In this document: positions 54,495 through 64,000 of the stretch, piece after piece
Layout: each line of letters starts with the position of its first letter
How positions within the stretch are numbered: position 1 is the stretch's first letter
NCBI GenBank assembly: GCA_934047225.1
Contig: OW204012.1
Span: forward strand, 4,154,001 to 4,218,000
Origin: Ypsolopha sequella
Lineage: Eukaryota > Arthropoda > Insecta > Lepidoptera > Ypsolophidae
Length of the DNA stretch: 64,000 nucleotides
Reading direction: 5' to 3'
Program-made: the position numbers and the translations under genes
The notes under the pieces: generated by a model
Seen by the model: the letters and a program-made list of their open reading frames with translations, nothing else
What the model was told of the DNA's origin: nothing
Databases searched by the model: none

Positions 54495-54945
54495 CAGTAG
54501 AGTCTTGATAATCCGAACTAGCAAAAACTAACCCCTGTTCGGACTCACGAAGCGTTCGGATTATAGTATGTAAGGAGAAAAAAAAACATTTTTATTCTTA
54601 ATGAGGTCTGTAATTGTTGATTTTCCAACGCCATACTTACAAGCAAGAGAAGTTGCCGACACTCCGTCCTTTAAACTGTCTAGTATGGTGCACTTTTCGG
54701 CTATAGTCAAAGTTTTATGTTTGCGTTTTGGTGTTGGAACCATCTTTATAACCTCAAAAAACACGCCGCGCACGAGTACAGAGCAGAAAAACGTGGAATG
54801 GACGCGCAACGTGGCAGTCGTAACTGCAGACTAATTAATAAACAACATAGCAGCGAGGCGAAGGCGAGGAAGTGGGGTGGGGTATGCAGTTCGAATTATA
54901 GCGACGTTCGGATTAGCCTGAGTACGGATTATCGAGGCTCTACTG
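54495..54945 (-). mobile_element. Pogo/Tigger-type deletion derivative
   Basis: Inverted ends CAGTAGAGTCTTGATAATCC and a right end with 3 mismatches, flanked by TA (54493-54494 and 54946-54947). GTTCGGAT words repeat near both ends. It is 451 bp long and retains the start of the transposase gene. Confidence 0.88.
54561..54743 (-). pseudogene. Tigger/pogo transposase N-terminal HTH fragment
   Basis: Sixty codons from ATG 54743: MVPTPKRKHKTLTIAEKC, then ILDSLKDG and ACKYGVGKSTITDLIKNK, a CENP-B/psq-type helix-turn-helix that in full transposases binds the transposon ends. After IKNK the frame runs 10 codons into non-homologous sequence and stops. The second DNA-binding domain and the DDE catalytic domain are absent. 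An in-frame ATG at 54809 exists, but the pogo family usually starts near the KRK-rich segment. The product, if made, could bind ends but not cut. Confidence 0.82.
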
Positions 54946-55246
54946 TATAGGTACTAGGCATCCGCTAAAAATCAGCGCCATGGCCCTGTCATGACATTAA
55001 GCTGAGCGGAGACCTTTTTGGTACATTCTGTGCTAGCTTTAAATCTTAACTATAATTTAATGTACCAAATATATACTATGTTTCAAATAAACATGATTCT
55101 ATTCTATTCTATAATCGACAAAAACATTTCGTCATCTCGCATATCGATCTTTCATTCACGTTACGTTATCCCATGCCTAAAACGAAATGTCAAACTCTTC
55201 TGTGAATTTATTTTGTCAGTGTACAGGAATTCCGTAAAAGTAGCGT

Positions 55247-55350
55247 GTGTGAGTATGGGCAATTCTTCCAGGATGACCGCCGGGAGTGGCAAAGTCCTGG
55301 AAAAGCAGTCCAGCAGTAGACGAACTAGGCTGATGGATGGATGGATGACA
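55247..55350 (+). repeat. Dispersed repeat W, 3' part
   Basis: GTGTGAGTATGGGCAATTC to GATGGATGGATGGATGA, matching the end of 42164-42525. Confidence 0.75.
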
Positions 55351-55465
55351 AACTTGCAATCAAGCAGAAACAAATTTATCCTGTCCCGAGGAATTTTTTC
55401 AGAAATATATGTGCTTTTAAATTTGTTTCTGATTGATTGCAAGTTTGTAATGCACTGTAATAATA
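55351..55465. repeat. SINE body folded on itself
   Basis: ACAAACTTGCAATCAAGCAG and the inverse TGATTGCAAGTTTGT lie about 70 bp apart. The right half equals the SINE body at 27080-27150, and CCTGTCCCGAGG between them may be a tRNA-head scrap. Confidence 0.65.
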
Positions 55466-55719
55466 AATTATACTAGGAGTTAAGATGATTACCTTTTTCC
55501 TTAAAACGGGATGTGTTCTACTTATTATTATGAATAAATTTTACTGTGGGGTCAAACCCTGAAATCGCGAAAAGAAAATCAATTGCTTCATACATGTTGG
55601 TCGAGTAGGTATTTAACTTTGTTATGGAACAGCGGATTTTTTGGCCCATAGTAAAAGTTGTTCATATTTATGAGCAGAATACTCTGTTTGGAGGAAAAAG
55701 GTTATCAAATTAACACCCA

Positions 55720-55992
55720 GTATACAACGTGTAACAGAAAGGTGTAACCATATTTGAAGAGCTTATTCAGTCAATGGTATAGAACAACTTTTACTATGGA
55801 GCCAACCCTGAAATCTCAAAAAAAAAAAATCTGCCCTTCCATACATTTCGGCTGAGCGGCATTACATTTTTCTATGACAAGGAAAAAAAAATTTTTGAGA
55901 TACAGGTTTTGTTCCATAGTAAAAGTTGTTCTATACCATTGACTGAATAAGCTCTTCAAATATGGTTACACCTTTCTGTTACACCTTGTATA
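55720..55992. mobile_element. Hairpin MITE family E
   Basis: GTATACAACGTGTAACAG to CTGTTACACCTTGTATAC with about 90-bp arms (for example AACTTTTACTATGGA). A half copy is at 41184-41278. Confidence 0.88.
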
Positions 55993-56048
55993 CTCGACAC
56001 ATTCACATACTCGACACATTCACATACTCGACACATTCACATACTCGA
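55990..56048. repeat. 17-bp tandem repeat
   Basis: Three and a half copies of TACTCGACACATTCACA immediately after family E. Confidence 0.9.
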
Positions 56049-56227
56049 CTCGCCCCAAGCCCACGTATAACTATACGTACATCTCGTATGTACTTACCTA
56101 CACTGTATTTCGTGTGACAGGATATTTCTGACGAAACTCGGATTTTCCAGCCACATCCGAGCTCATGCCAGAAAGCAATAAGGGTCGCCGTCGACGGATA
56201 CGTCGAGGAGGACATCATCATCATCAT

Positions 56228-56491
56228 CGTGGCCATATCGTAGAATTGACCATTTCATGATCTGGTTAGGCAGATCATATAGTATGAAAACAAAAATCTT
56301 TCACCAAAAGTGAAAAATAGGTGCGACGACGAGCAAAGCGAAGCGGAGCGAGGGGGAGCGGTTAGGTTACATGTAAATACATTTGGAGAGCCGAGCGAAG
56401 CGGAGCGGAGCGACGCGACCCTCCCTATTTTAACAGAAATACGATATCGCCAACCAGGTCATGAAATGGTCAATTCTACGATATGGCCACG
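56228..56491. mobile_element. Hairpin MITE family H
   Basis: The arms are GTGGCCATATCGTAGAATTG, then ACCATTTCATGA, and the inverse on the right. The interior has GAGCGAAGCGGAGCG runs shared with 32371-32545. Confidence 0.85.
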
Positions 56492-56841
56492 ACATATAAG
56501 TACATAGTCATTATCCCCTCCATAGTCCACAAGTTACACATTGTAAGCTAACGGATAAATTGGAAGCTTTACAAGAACATAACCAATTGATCTGTCCCGA
56601 GCGCTGACAGGGCTTCCCAAACTTATTTTTACTGTAACGCCCTCCCCATTTTCCTCTCTCTCTGGTTAAAAGTACCTACCGCGTGTAGTTCTAGCCTAGA
56701 AACAAGTTATCAAAAAAACTCCAAGTAATATTTATAATTTTATTAGAGACTTAACCCTCAATGCTGTACGGTACTAATGGCATGATATTCGTGAGAAACT
56801 GAGCTCCAAAATTCAAGCTGTTGTCTTTGTCGTATTGAAGC
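56492..56841. other. No gene or known element recognised
   Basis: Short frames only. Confidence 0.5.
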
Positions 56842-56845
56842 TTAA

Positions 56846-57311
56846 GGCGATTACCATCGCCAAATTAGCAGCTCGATATTTGTCAGTATGAATATCAACG
56901 GAAACGACATTGAAATAACGTTCATATCAGCGCGCAATGCATAGTGGCTGTTACGACGCTCGCTGCGTCCTTGAAAGGACGAAATAGGAGAAAATTATAC
57001 TTTTCACTTGGACGTGATTGTTCGATTGAATAATCCTATGTTATCTTTATAGCTATCAAGTTTATCTATTTATCAAAGCATAAATGAATTCAATCGGCCG
57101 AGCCACTTAGGAGCAGTAGGAAATTCAAGCCAAAAACCACCATTTAGTTAATACATTTTTTCATGTAGAAGTTTTGGTGGTATGAAATAGAAAAATGTTG
57201 CATATGTTGTCTAAGAGTTGATTATTCATAATTCATTTTTTCATTATTTTTAGTTAGGTCGTAAACGAGGAGTAGGCTTTAGAAAGTACCCATTTGGCGA
57301 TAGTAAGGCCC
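56846..57311 (-). mobile_element. TTAA subfamily 3 element
   Basis: TTAA at 56842-56845 and 57312-57315. The ends are GGCGATTACCATCGCC and GGCGATAGTAAGGCCC. Shares GGACGAAATAGGAGAAAA and AGAAGTTTTGGTGGTATGAA with the 35-kb copy, without its dimer. Confidence 0.8.
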
Positions 57312-57315
57312 TTAA

Positions 57316-57876
57316 GGCTGGAGTTCTTCTTCATCTGTCGAAACGCCCGAAACGTCGTGACTCCCTTGGGATATTGCCTATTTTGGCAGTCAGTCTTGAA
57401 CAGCCCTAGACAATATGTTACGTTTAGGTAAGGCTAGGTTTTATAGGTAGGTTAAAGGACTATTTGTTCGTGTTTGGTTGGCAATCGATAACCTTTATGG
57501 ATCGACATACGTCGCATTGACTGAATTATTTCGTGTTTTCCAAAAATAAATGCGGATCGAGTATAAAAGATCTTTCGGACAAAACACGAGCAAGATTCCT
57601 CAGAGAGTCCGATTAGTGCGGATGTGCTTCTCCATCCATAAATTATTGAAGAAATATAACAAGCGAGTGCTCTACCAAATTTGGAGCTCCCCTCCCTTAA
57701 TGTAAATTTGATAAATAGGCTACATCAAATGAAAAGAAAATATATAAAAGAAGATAAACCCAAAATAATAAAGTGGTGTAATTATAATAAAATCCTCACG
57801 AGATCCCGAGTACACGGTGTGCACATCACAGTACTAATGTATGATATCAGCCAGTCAGTCTTGAACAGCCCTAGAC
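57316..57876. other. No gene; 25-bp direct repeat
   Basis: CAGTCAGTCTTGAACAGCCC, continuing TAGAC, occurs at about 57388-57412 and again at 57851-57876. No supported coding frame. Confidence 0.5.
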
Positions 57877-57877
57877 C

Positions 57878-58137
57878 CAGTGGCGTGCACAGAACTTTTT
57901 TCCGGAAAAGCAATCAAAAGGTCAAGATTGACAACAAAAAAAATATGAAAATGTTTTAATAACACTTTGAAAAAAAAATTTTTGTATGACGCCAAGGTAG
58001 GGACTGCCTACCCTAGGTGAACATTTTCATACAAACTTTTTTTTTCAAAGTTTTATTTAATTTGTTTCATTTTTTTTTTATTGTCGTACTTGACTTTCTG
58101 ATTGCTTTGCCGGAAAAAAGTTCTGTGCACGCCACTG
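57878..58137. mobile_element. hAT-like MITE family F, inserted in another hAT-like element
   Basis: The ends are CAGTGGCGTGCACAGAAC and the inverse. Flanked by CTAGACC on both sides (57871-57877 and 58138-58144). The second copy (59554-59800) has a clean 8-bp duplication, as expected for hAT. Confidence 0.8.
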
Positions 58138-58143
58138 CTAGAC

Positions 58144-58501
58144 CAAGGGTCTTCAACCCGTGGCCACAGTATAGTGCCGTGGCCCTCGGACCGCATGCGG
58201 CCCGCCGGGACATTTCTTGCGACCCTCAGAGACTAGAAGAGATAGGTATTGGTTTGAAATTTACGCGTCTCATCTCTAAAATCAAACGCCGTTCGGTCAC
58301 AAAATAAAAGCAGATATCGACAATCTGGTGAAAAATAAACAAGTTCAATCGTCACATTAATCTGTATCTTGTAGTTTTTAAACAAATAAAGAATTTCAAT
58401 TAATTTGTTTGTTATTTAATGTTCACGTGCTGCAATGTGGCCCTCCGACAGAAGTGGACCAAATTTTTGGCCCTCGAGCTAAAAAAGGTTGAAGACCCCT
58501 G
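58144..58501. mobile_element. hAT-like MITE with GTCTTCAACC ends
   Basis: The ends are CAAGGGTCTTCAACC and GGTTGAAGACCCCTG. The 8-bp duplication CCCTAGAC lies at 57869-57876 and 58502-58509; the two copies are now separated by family F, which entered one base inside this element. The interior has GTGGCCCTC words. Confidence 0.8.
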
Positions 58502-58509
58502 CCCTAGAC

Positions 58510-59103
58510 AAAAGATTTAATTCTATCTTTTCTATATTCTACCATTAAAAATTAAGTCAAGTGTACGTTCTAAATAAGTTGAAGATTCCGTCTATTGAAA
58601 AGATGATCGAAGATTTTTTTAATTTTTCTTTTTCATATTTCATTCTCAATACTTAAAAACTAACTCTTATGCCCCTGGGTCCGTCTGTCTATCACAGCCA
58701 CAACACTGACAGACGTCTATCACAACCACTTTTGGACAGGTAGATACAAATTTGAAATTTGGAATAGTTACACGCTGTATTTAAGTTTATTTCACATCTA
58801 GAATATTTTAGTAGTCTTTTTATCAAAAAGATTTTATGTGTTTGTAGGGGTTCAAAATAAGTGTGTATAGAGTATCAAAAGAATTACATGACAATCACGA
58901 AAAAATCCTTTTTCTAAGACGTAAGTCGAAAAAATAATAATAAAAACTATGCGACCAAATATACTGACAATATAACATTTTTGAAACAAATTTAAAAAAG
59001 AAGATAATTAAAATATTTCCAACAGAAATACAATGTACCTAAAATTATTAACGTCACATCTGCGGAATGACACTTGCCCGGTTTTTTCCCGGGAAGCATT
59101 TCA
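58510..59103. other. No gene or known element recognised
   Basis: AT-rich; GTCTATCACA appears twice near 58690-58730. Confidence 0.5.
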
Positions 59104-59518
59104 GGCGATATACGAAAAAAATACGGATGTTTCTTTTCTGTGTATTTCATGAAATACACGGAAAATTATAATCAGTTTCTGGTATATGCATTTTGACTAT
59201 ATAATCTAGGGATTTGATTTTGGAAAACATGTTTGGATAAACTTTTCTAGATAGAAATACTTGTTGAAATTAGGTCTTCTAACACACTTTTTCTCCTCGT
59301 TTTACGAGTAGCAGCCATGTACAGAACTCAAACATATTTTATTAGATGGGTTTCAACAATATCTAGATATTTTATTTTGAAAATTTTGCTAGCTAGTTTA
59401 GTTTTTTTAATAAAAATATAAAACCAATTTTTTCCCTTTTGCCCTGAATCCGCCCCTCTCGCACTGCGCGATTTTTCGCTTGAAGTGACAGTGACAAAAA
59501 TAAAATTCGCATAGCCTC
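59104..59518 (-). mobile_element. Family R element
   Basis: GGCGATATACG to TTCGCATAGCCTC with TTAA at 59519-59522 and an eroded left TTAA. Confidence 0.82.
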
Positions 59519-59553
59519 TTAAGCATCAAAAATTGGGTTCGATTTACCGACAG

Positions 59554-59800
59554 CAGTGGCGTGCACAGAACTTTTTGCTGGAAAAGCAAGCAATTAGTCA
59601 AGAACAACAATAAAAGAAATATGAAACAATTTAAATTTCACTTTGAAAAAAAATTGTATGACGCCAGGGTAGACGAGAGTGAAAATTTCCTATACAAACT
59701 TTTTTTTTCAAAGTGATATTTAAATTTTTTCATATTTTTTTTATTGTTATTCTTGACCAATTGCTTGCTTTTTCTGCAAAAAGTTCTGTGCACGCAACTG
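59554..59800. mobile_element. hAT-like MITE family F, second copy
   Basis: CAGTGGCGTGCACAGAAC to GTTCTGTGCACGCAACTG with an exact 8-bp duplication ACCGACAG at 59546-59553 and 59801-59808. Confidence 0.88.
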
Positions 59801-60181
59801 ACCGACAGTACCCAAAAAAGCGAACCAATCAAAACGTATTGCCAAGCCTAGTTAGAGAGGGCACACATTTCGCACTGTCATAATTAAGTGCAGAGATGCC
59901 AATTACGTTAACACCAATTACTGGCCTTGTAATTATAGCTTCATGTGAACAGGCCTTTAGTTGGCAATTATCTTATACAAGGCGTGACGTGTGCGCAAGC
60001 CTTTAATACTCGTGTTTATTAATAATAGTGTAGGAGTAAAACTCTTGTCTGTCTGTCTGTCCGTCTATCTACGTTTCAGCTCATAATATACTTACATGAT
60101 GTAAAAGTTTCGTCAATCTAAACAGTAAATTACACAATTCACATTTAAAAAATTTCCCATTTAATATTTTATTTATTTATT

Positions 60182-60359
60182 ATTTTTTGTATAATTAAAA
60201 CAGCGTACAAAAACTTAATTTCGAAATATATTTCGGCCCACTTTGGGGCCGGCATCAGTCGAATTATACGTAGTAAATGACATAAAATATATACAAAGTG
60301 GGCCGAAATATATTTCGAAATTAAGTTTTTGTACGCAGTTTTAATTATACAAAAAATAA
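60182..60359. repeat. Hairpin element, 65-bp arms
   Basis: GTATAATTAAAACAGCGTAC, then TTTCGAAATATATTTCGGCC, and the inverse on the right. The loop holds GGCCGGCATCAGTCGAATTA. Confidence 0.85.
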
Positions 60360-61131
60360 AAATAAAATAAATGCTCTATGTAGCAACATAGCAACATAAA
60401 ATCATTGACACTTGACAAGAAAACACAACAAATTTTACAAAAATAAAACATTATTTCAAAACTAGTATTTTAAAACGCCTGATAATACATATTGTACAAT
60501 AAAACAACAACAAAACCGAAAGTGATCAGAAACCAATAGTTTTAAAACATCGCGCTAACTCATTTTTCGAGTGCGTTGCACTGTGTCTGCGACCTGCATT
60601 GTGATTGTGACTACGTGTATATTATCAAAACTATCAAATTGTTCATCTTGATACATACCTACATATAGGTGTTTGATTTACTAAATTTATTCAATATTTA
60701 ATAGTTAAACACAGTACAAAACAAGCAATAAATAGTGCCATATAAAGAATAATTAAATTCAGCGAGATGCCGCAAAAGATCATCGAGGGAAATTGAGATA
60801 ATGGTCTGTTTACATTGTCCGCAATTGAGAAAACGACAGAGCTGGCGTTCAGAATTTCAAAAGCGTTGGATTTCACAACCTTCTAGTAGTTCAAGATCCT
60901 ACCACAAAATTCTGCACATATTTGTTTCTTATTAGAAATGTGATTTAAATGAAATATGGGGTCTCACAACGCCACTGGATTGTCATGCCAAATTTTTGGA
61001 GAAGTTCATTTAAGGTTAAACGGCATCAGTTCGGTACAAAGAGCACCATTTAAATTTATTTTTCTTGTTAAGAAGTTAATAATAAATATATTAATCATTT
61101 TGTACTTCGAAAAGCAAAGCCATAATTTTCC
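60360..61131. other. Upstream region of the RLE LINE, 5' boundary unknown
   Basis: AT-rich. Part of it is presumably the 5' UTR of the LINE starting at 61132, but no boundary can be placed from one copy. Confidence 0.4.
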
Positions 61132-64000
61132 ATGTCGCAGACGGCTGGCCCGTCCACTGCAGTCAGCAGCCAGTCATCGTCGAATGATGTGCAGTGTCCG
61201 GAGTGCAGAAAGTTATGTAAGGGACAGAGAGGTCTAAACATCCACAGAACTAAAGTACACAAGACTGCCCAAGTACTTTCCTCGAATTCCAATGTTCAAA
61301 ACGATGCCGGTTTCTCTAGCGACAGACCCCTCTGGCAGCTTCTTGGGGATTTAAAAAGTAATTTACCACGGGTTAAAAGAATTCCACGTGGCGCCCGTAT
61401 TACAGTGGCAGCCTCTCTGACCCAGTGTATAAATAATGTTGTTTCGGAGAACAACGAAGATAGTTGGGAGCGTCTGCTGACTTTTGCATACCGGACACTG
61501 CACGTCGGGAATAGCAAGGATGCAAAAGGTTCTTTAACTCAGAAGATTAAGAACAATTGCAAGCAATCGGATAACCCACATTTGTCGGCAGCATGTCTGC
61601 TTAAGAATAAGACATACAACTTGATAAATAAAATAGAGGGCAAAGTAAACGATGGGGACATCCGAGGAGCCGCACGCCTGCTTTTTTCCGACGATGCGAT
61701 CGCTCCTGGCACACCAGACACCTTTTCGGCCCTGGCTTCAAAACATCCACCTGCAGCTGCGACGACCCAGTTGCCAGACCCACCTGGGCCTTCCGACCAC
61801 ACACCCGAGGCGACGGTTGAGGAGACGCTGGCCGCCTTGATGTCATTCCGGAACGGCTCGGCCGGGGGCCCAGACGGTCTCACGCCCCAACACTACAAGG
61901 ACTTGGTGTGCGGGACCGTCGGGGAGACTGGCCGGGTTCTCGTGGGTGCAATCACGCGACTAGTGAATCTAATGCTCTCGGGCAAGGTATGTGAACAGAT
62001 CTTGGACATCTTGTATGGAGCGAGCTTATTTGCCCTAAACAAAAAAGATGGCGGTATCAGGCCAATCGCTGTCGGCAACACGATCCGTCGTTTGGTGTCC
62101 AAGATCTGTAATAAACATATTTTGCCTGACCTTGCCTCAAAATTTCAACCTGTGCAACTGGGATTTGGCACTAGGGGGGACTGTGAGGCGGCGGTTCACG
62201 CAACTCGCACATTTTTAGAAAACAACGCGGGGGAGGTACTCCTGAAGGTGGATGTTCGTAATGCCTTCAATTCGGTGGACAGAGGAATCCTGCTGACTGA
62301 GATTAAGGAACATATTCCCTCAATTTATAATTATCTTTTCCAATGCTATGGCAAACCTTCAAAATTACTTTTTCAAAATTCATTTATCAATTCCGCTGTC
62401 GGATGTCAACAGGGGGACCCACTTGGACCGGCAATCTTTAGCCTGGCTATCCACCCAGCTATACTATCTTTGACGTCCAAGCTTAATGTATGGTATTTGG
62501 ATGACGGGACTTTGGGAGGCTAAGCGACTACAGTGTATAACGATTTAGAAAAACTTATAGATACATTTGGAAATCTTGGTCTTGAACTCAACTTTTCCAA
62601 ATGCGAACTTTTTGTTTCCGATTTCTTATCACAAGCCGCAAAAGCAGACATTATTTCAAAATTTAATTCTTTAGCACCCAACATTAAAACAGTAAATAGG
62701 GAGTCGCTCCGCCTCCTGGGGGCTCCAATCCTGGACGACGCAGTTCCTGGGTTTGTGAACGACCAAGCCGCTAAGTTTACAGAGTCATCCGAGCGCCTTT
62801 ACAAAATAAACCCCCATATGGCCCTGTGCATCATACGACATTGCTTGTTCGTTCCCAAGCTCACTTACGTACTGCGCTGTTCACCTCTCTGGAAGTTCCA
62901 ACATTTACTTGAGACGCTAGATAATGTACTACGCCAGTCTCTTACTTCGGTTTTGAACTGCTCATTTGGCGACAGGAGCTGGAGCCAGGCTACACTCCCA
63001 GTTCGTTTTGGCGGCCTGGGTATACGCAAGATCTCGAGCATTGCCCTCCCGGCATTTCTGTCTTCCGTTCATAGCACGAAAATCCTCTTTGGTAATATTA
63101 TATACCCGTCACTTGGTGACGTAGAGGTATCGTGCTTGGCGGAGGCTAGAAGTGCCTGGACGCTTGCCTGTCCAGGTCAGAATCTGCCCATCGTTCTTGA
63201 ATCCCAAAAACTATGGGACGAGCCTCTTTGTGAACAAATCCAGAAGCATCTTCTGGATACTGCTTCTGATCTCGCAGACCGTGCTCGTCTTCTCGCTACC
63301 GGTGAGCGTGAATCTGGACTCTGGCTGCACGCTATTCCCTCCGCCAGTATTGGCACTCTTTTGGACAAGACAACTTTCAGTCTTGCCGTCAGTCTGCGAC
63401 TTGGCACAAAGATTGATGAAAGTCATCACTGTCGCTGTGGTGCGAGTGTTGACCAGCTGGGTCATCACGGTCTCTCTTGTCGGCGCAGCGCTGGCCGTTG
63501 GTCCCGCCATGGCAACCTCAATGACGTCATTCGGCGGGCCCTTGCGACTGTCAACGTGCCGGCTATTTTAGAGCCAAACGGCATCGCACGTGACGATGGT
63601 AAGAGGCCCGACGGGATGACGCTCATACCATGGCAGAATGGCCGCTCACTGGTGTGGGACGCGACGTGTGTCGACACGCTCGCTGCGTCTCACGTCCAGT
63701 CAACCGCTGTCACGGCTGGTGCTGCGGCATCAATGGCTGAGCGCAACAAGCGGCGCAAATATGCAGCTCTCGGTGAGGGTTACATGTTTGTGCCGTTTGG
63801 GGTCGAGACGTTTGGGCCGTGGGGACCTGATGCTCGGCAACTTTACAAGCAACTTGCATCGCGTCTGGTGGATGCCTCAGGGGACCCAAGGGCCGGAGCT
63901 TACCTCGGGCAACGAATTAGCCTTGCCATCCAACGAGGTAACGCCGCCAGTGTCCTGGGTACCCTGCCCGGCGATAGCGATGACTTAAATAATGTCTTTT
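61132..64000 (+). pseudogene. RLE-type LINE polyprotein, one in-frame stop, runs off the window
   Basis: A single long frame of at least 956 codons, broken only by TAA at 62521-62523 just after the RT active site. A C2H2 finger (C22, C25, H38, H43) sits at the N-terminus. The reverse transcriptase shows GSAGGPDGLTPQHY, KKDGGIRPIAVGN, KVDVRNAFNSVDR, GCQQGDPLGPAIFSLAIHP and WYLDDGT (D457, D458). After the stop the frame continues with the thumb region, then a CCHC motif (C-x-C-x8-H-x4-C from C767), KRPDG (D827) and D843: a PD-(D/E)xK restriction-like endonuclease as in R2-type LINEs. The layout is R2-like but the clade is unresolved. The GC-rich codon use contrasts with the AT-rich surroundings. 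The 3' end should lie only a few codons beyond the window, judging by 30413-30650. Confidence 0.88.

Noticed and set aside
63152..63988. Separate proteins in other frames at the right edge
   Set aside because: GC-rich codon shadows of the RLE LINE frame, which carries the recognisable nuclease motifs.

Overview
The window looks like a transposon-rich stretch of an AT-rich insect genome, most probably a moth or butterfly. The pointers are the many GTCY/GACR-microsatellite interspersed repeats of the MINE-1/Lep1 type known from Lepidoptera, RTE-type LINE remnants ending in GATG repeats, and a very high density of short hairpin elements (MITEs). I recognise no convincing host protein-coding gene. 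Every long open frame belongs to a mobile element.

Four coding elements stand out. (1) 11397-15620: an apparently full-length two-ORF LINE (PHD-finger ORF1, endonuclease/reverse-transcriptase ORF2, poly-A tail) inserted into a GTCY-type repeat whose uninterrupted relative lies at 26618-26905. (2) 19207-23954: a 4.7-kb cut-and-paste transposon with 156-bp terminal inverted repeats (2 mismatches). It carries two convergent, intron-containing genes, a SWIM-like/YqaJ exonuclease and a THAP-DDE transposase, the gene pair expected of an ISL2EU-type (IS5/Harbinger-like) element. (3) 54495-54945: a pogo/Tigger deletion derivative that keeps only the N-terminal helix-turn-helix reading frame. (4) 61132-64000 and past the edge: a one-ORF LINE with an N-terminal zinc finger, reverse transcriptase and C-terminal restriction-like endonuclease, open throughout except for one TAA. 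The 3' tail of a second copy is at 30413-30650.

The left edge (1-1488) is sixteen copies of a 93-bp satellite with a six-unit (558-bp) higher-order pattern. Most of the rest is layered non-autonomous DNA. A large group of TTAA-flanked elements shares ends like TTAAGGCGATAT (about fifteen copies, several subfamilies). There is a TA-flanked TACAAGGTGA hairpin family (five copies), a second palindromic family (four copies), and hAT-like elements with 8-bp duplications. A 1.65-kb element with CCCAAGTAGCATT ends is filled with degenerate CACATGT motifs, and about fifteen further hairpins occur. Several insertions can be ordered in time because one element splits another. The clearest is at 28.2-29.3 kb, where removing a TTAA element restores the coding frame of an RTE remnant. 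Stretches where nothing was recognised are listed as such.
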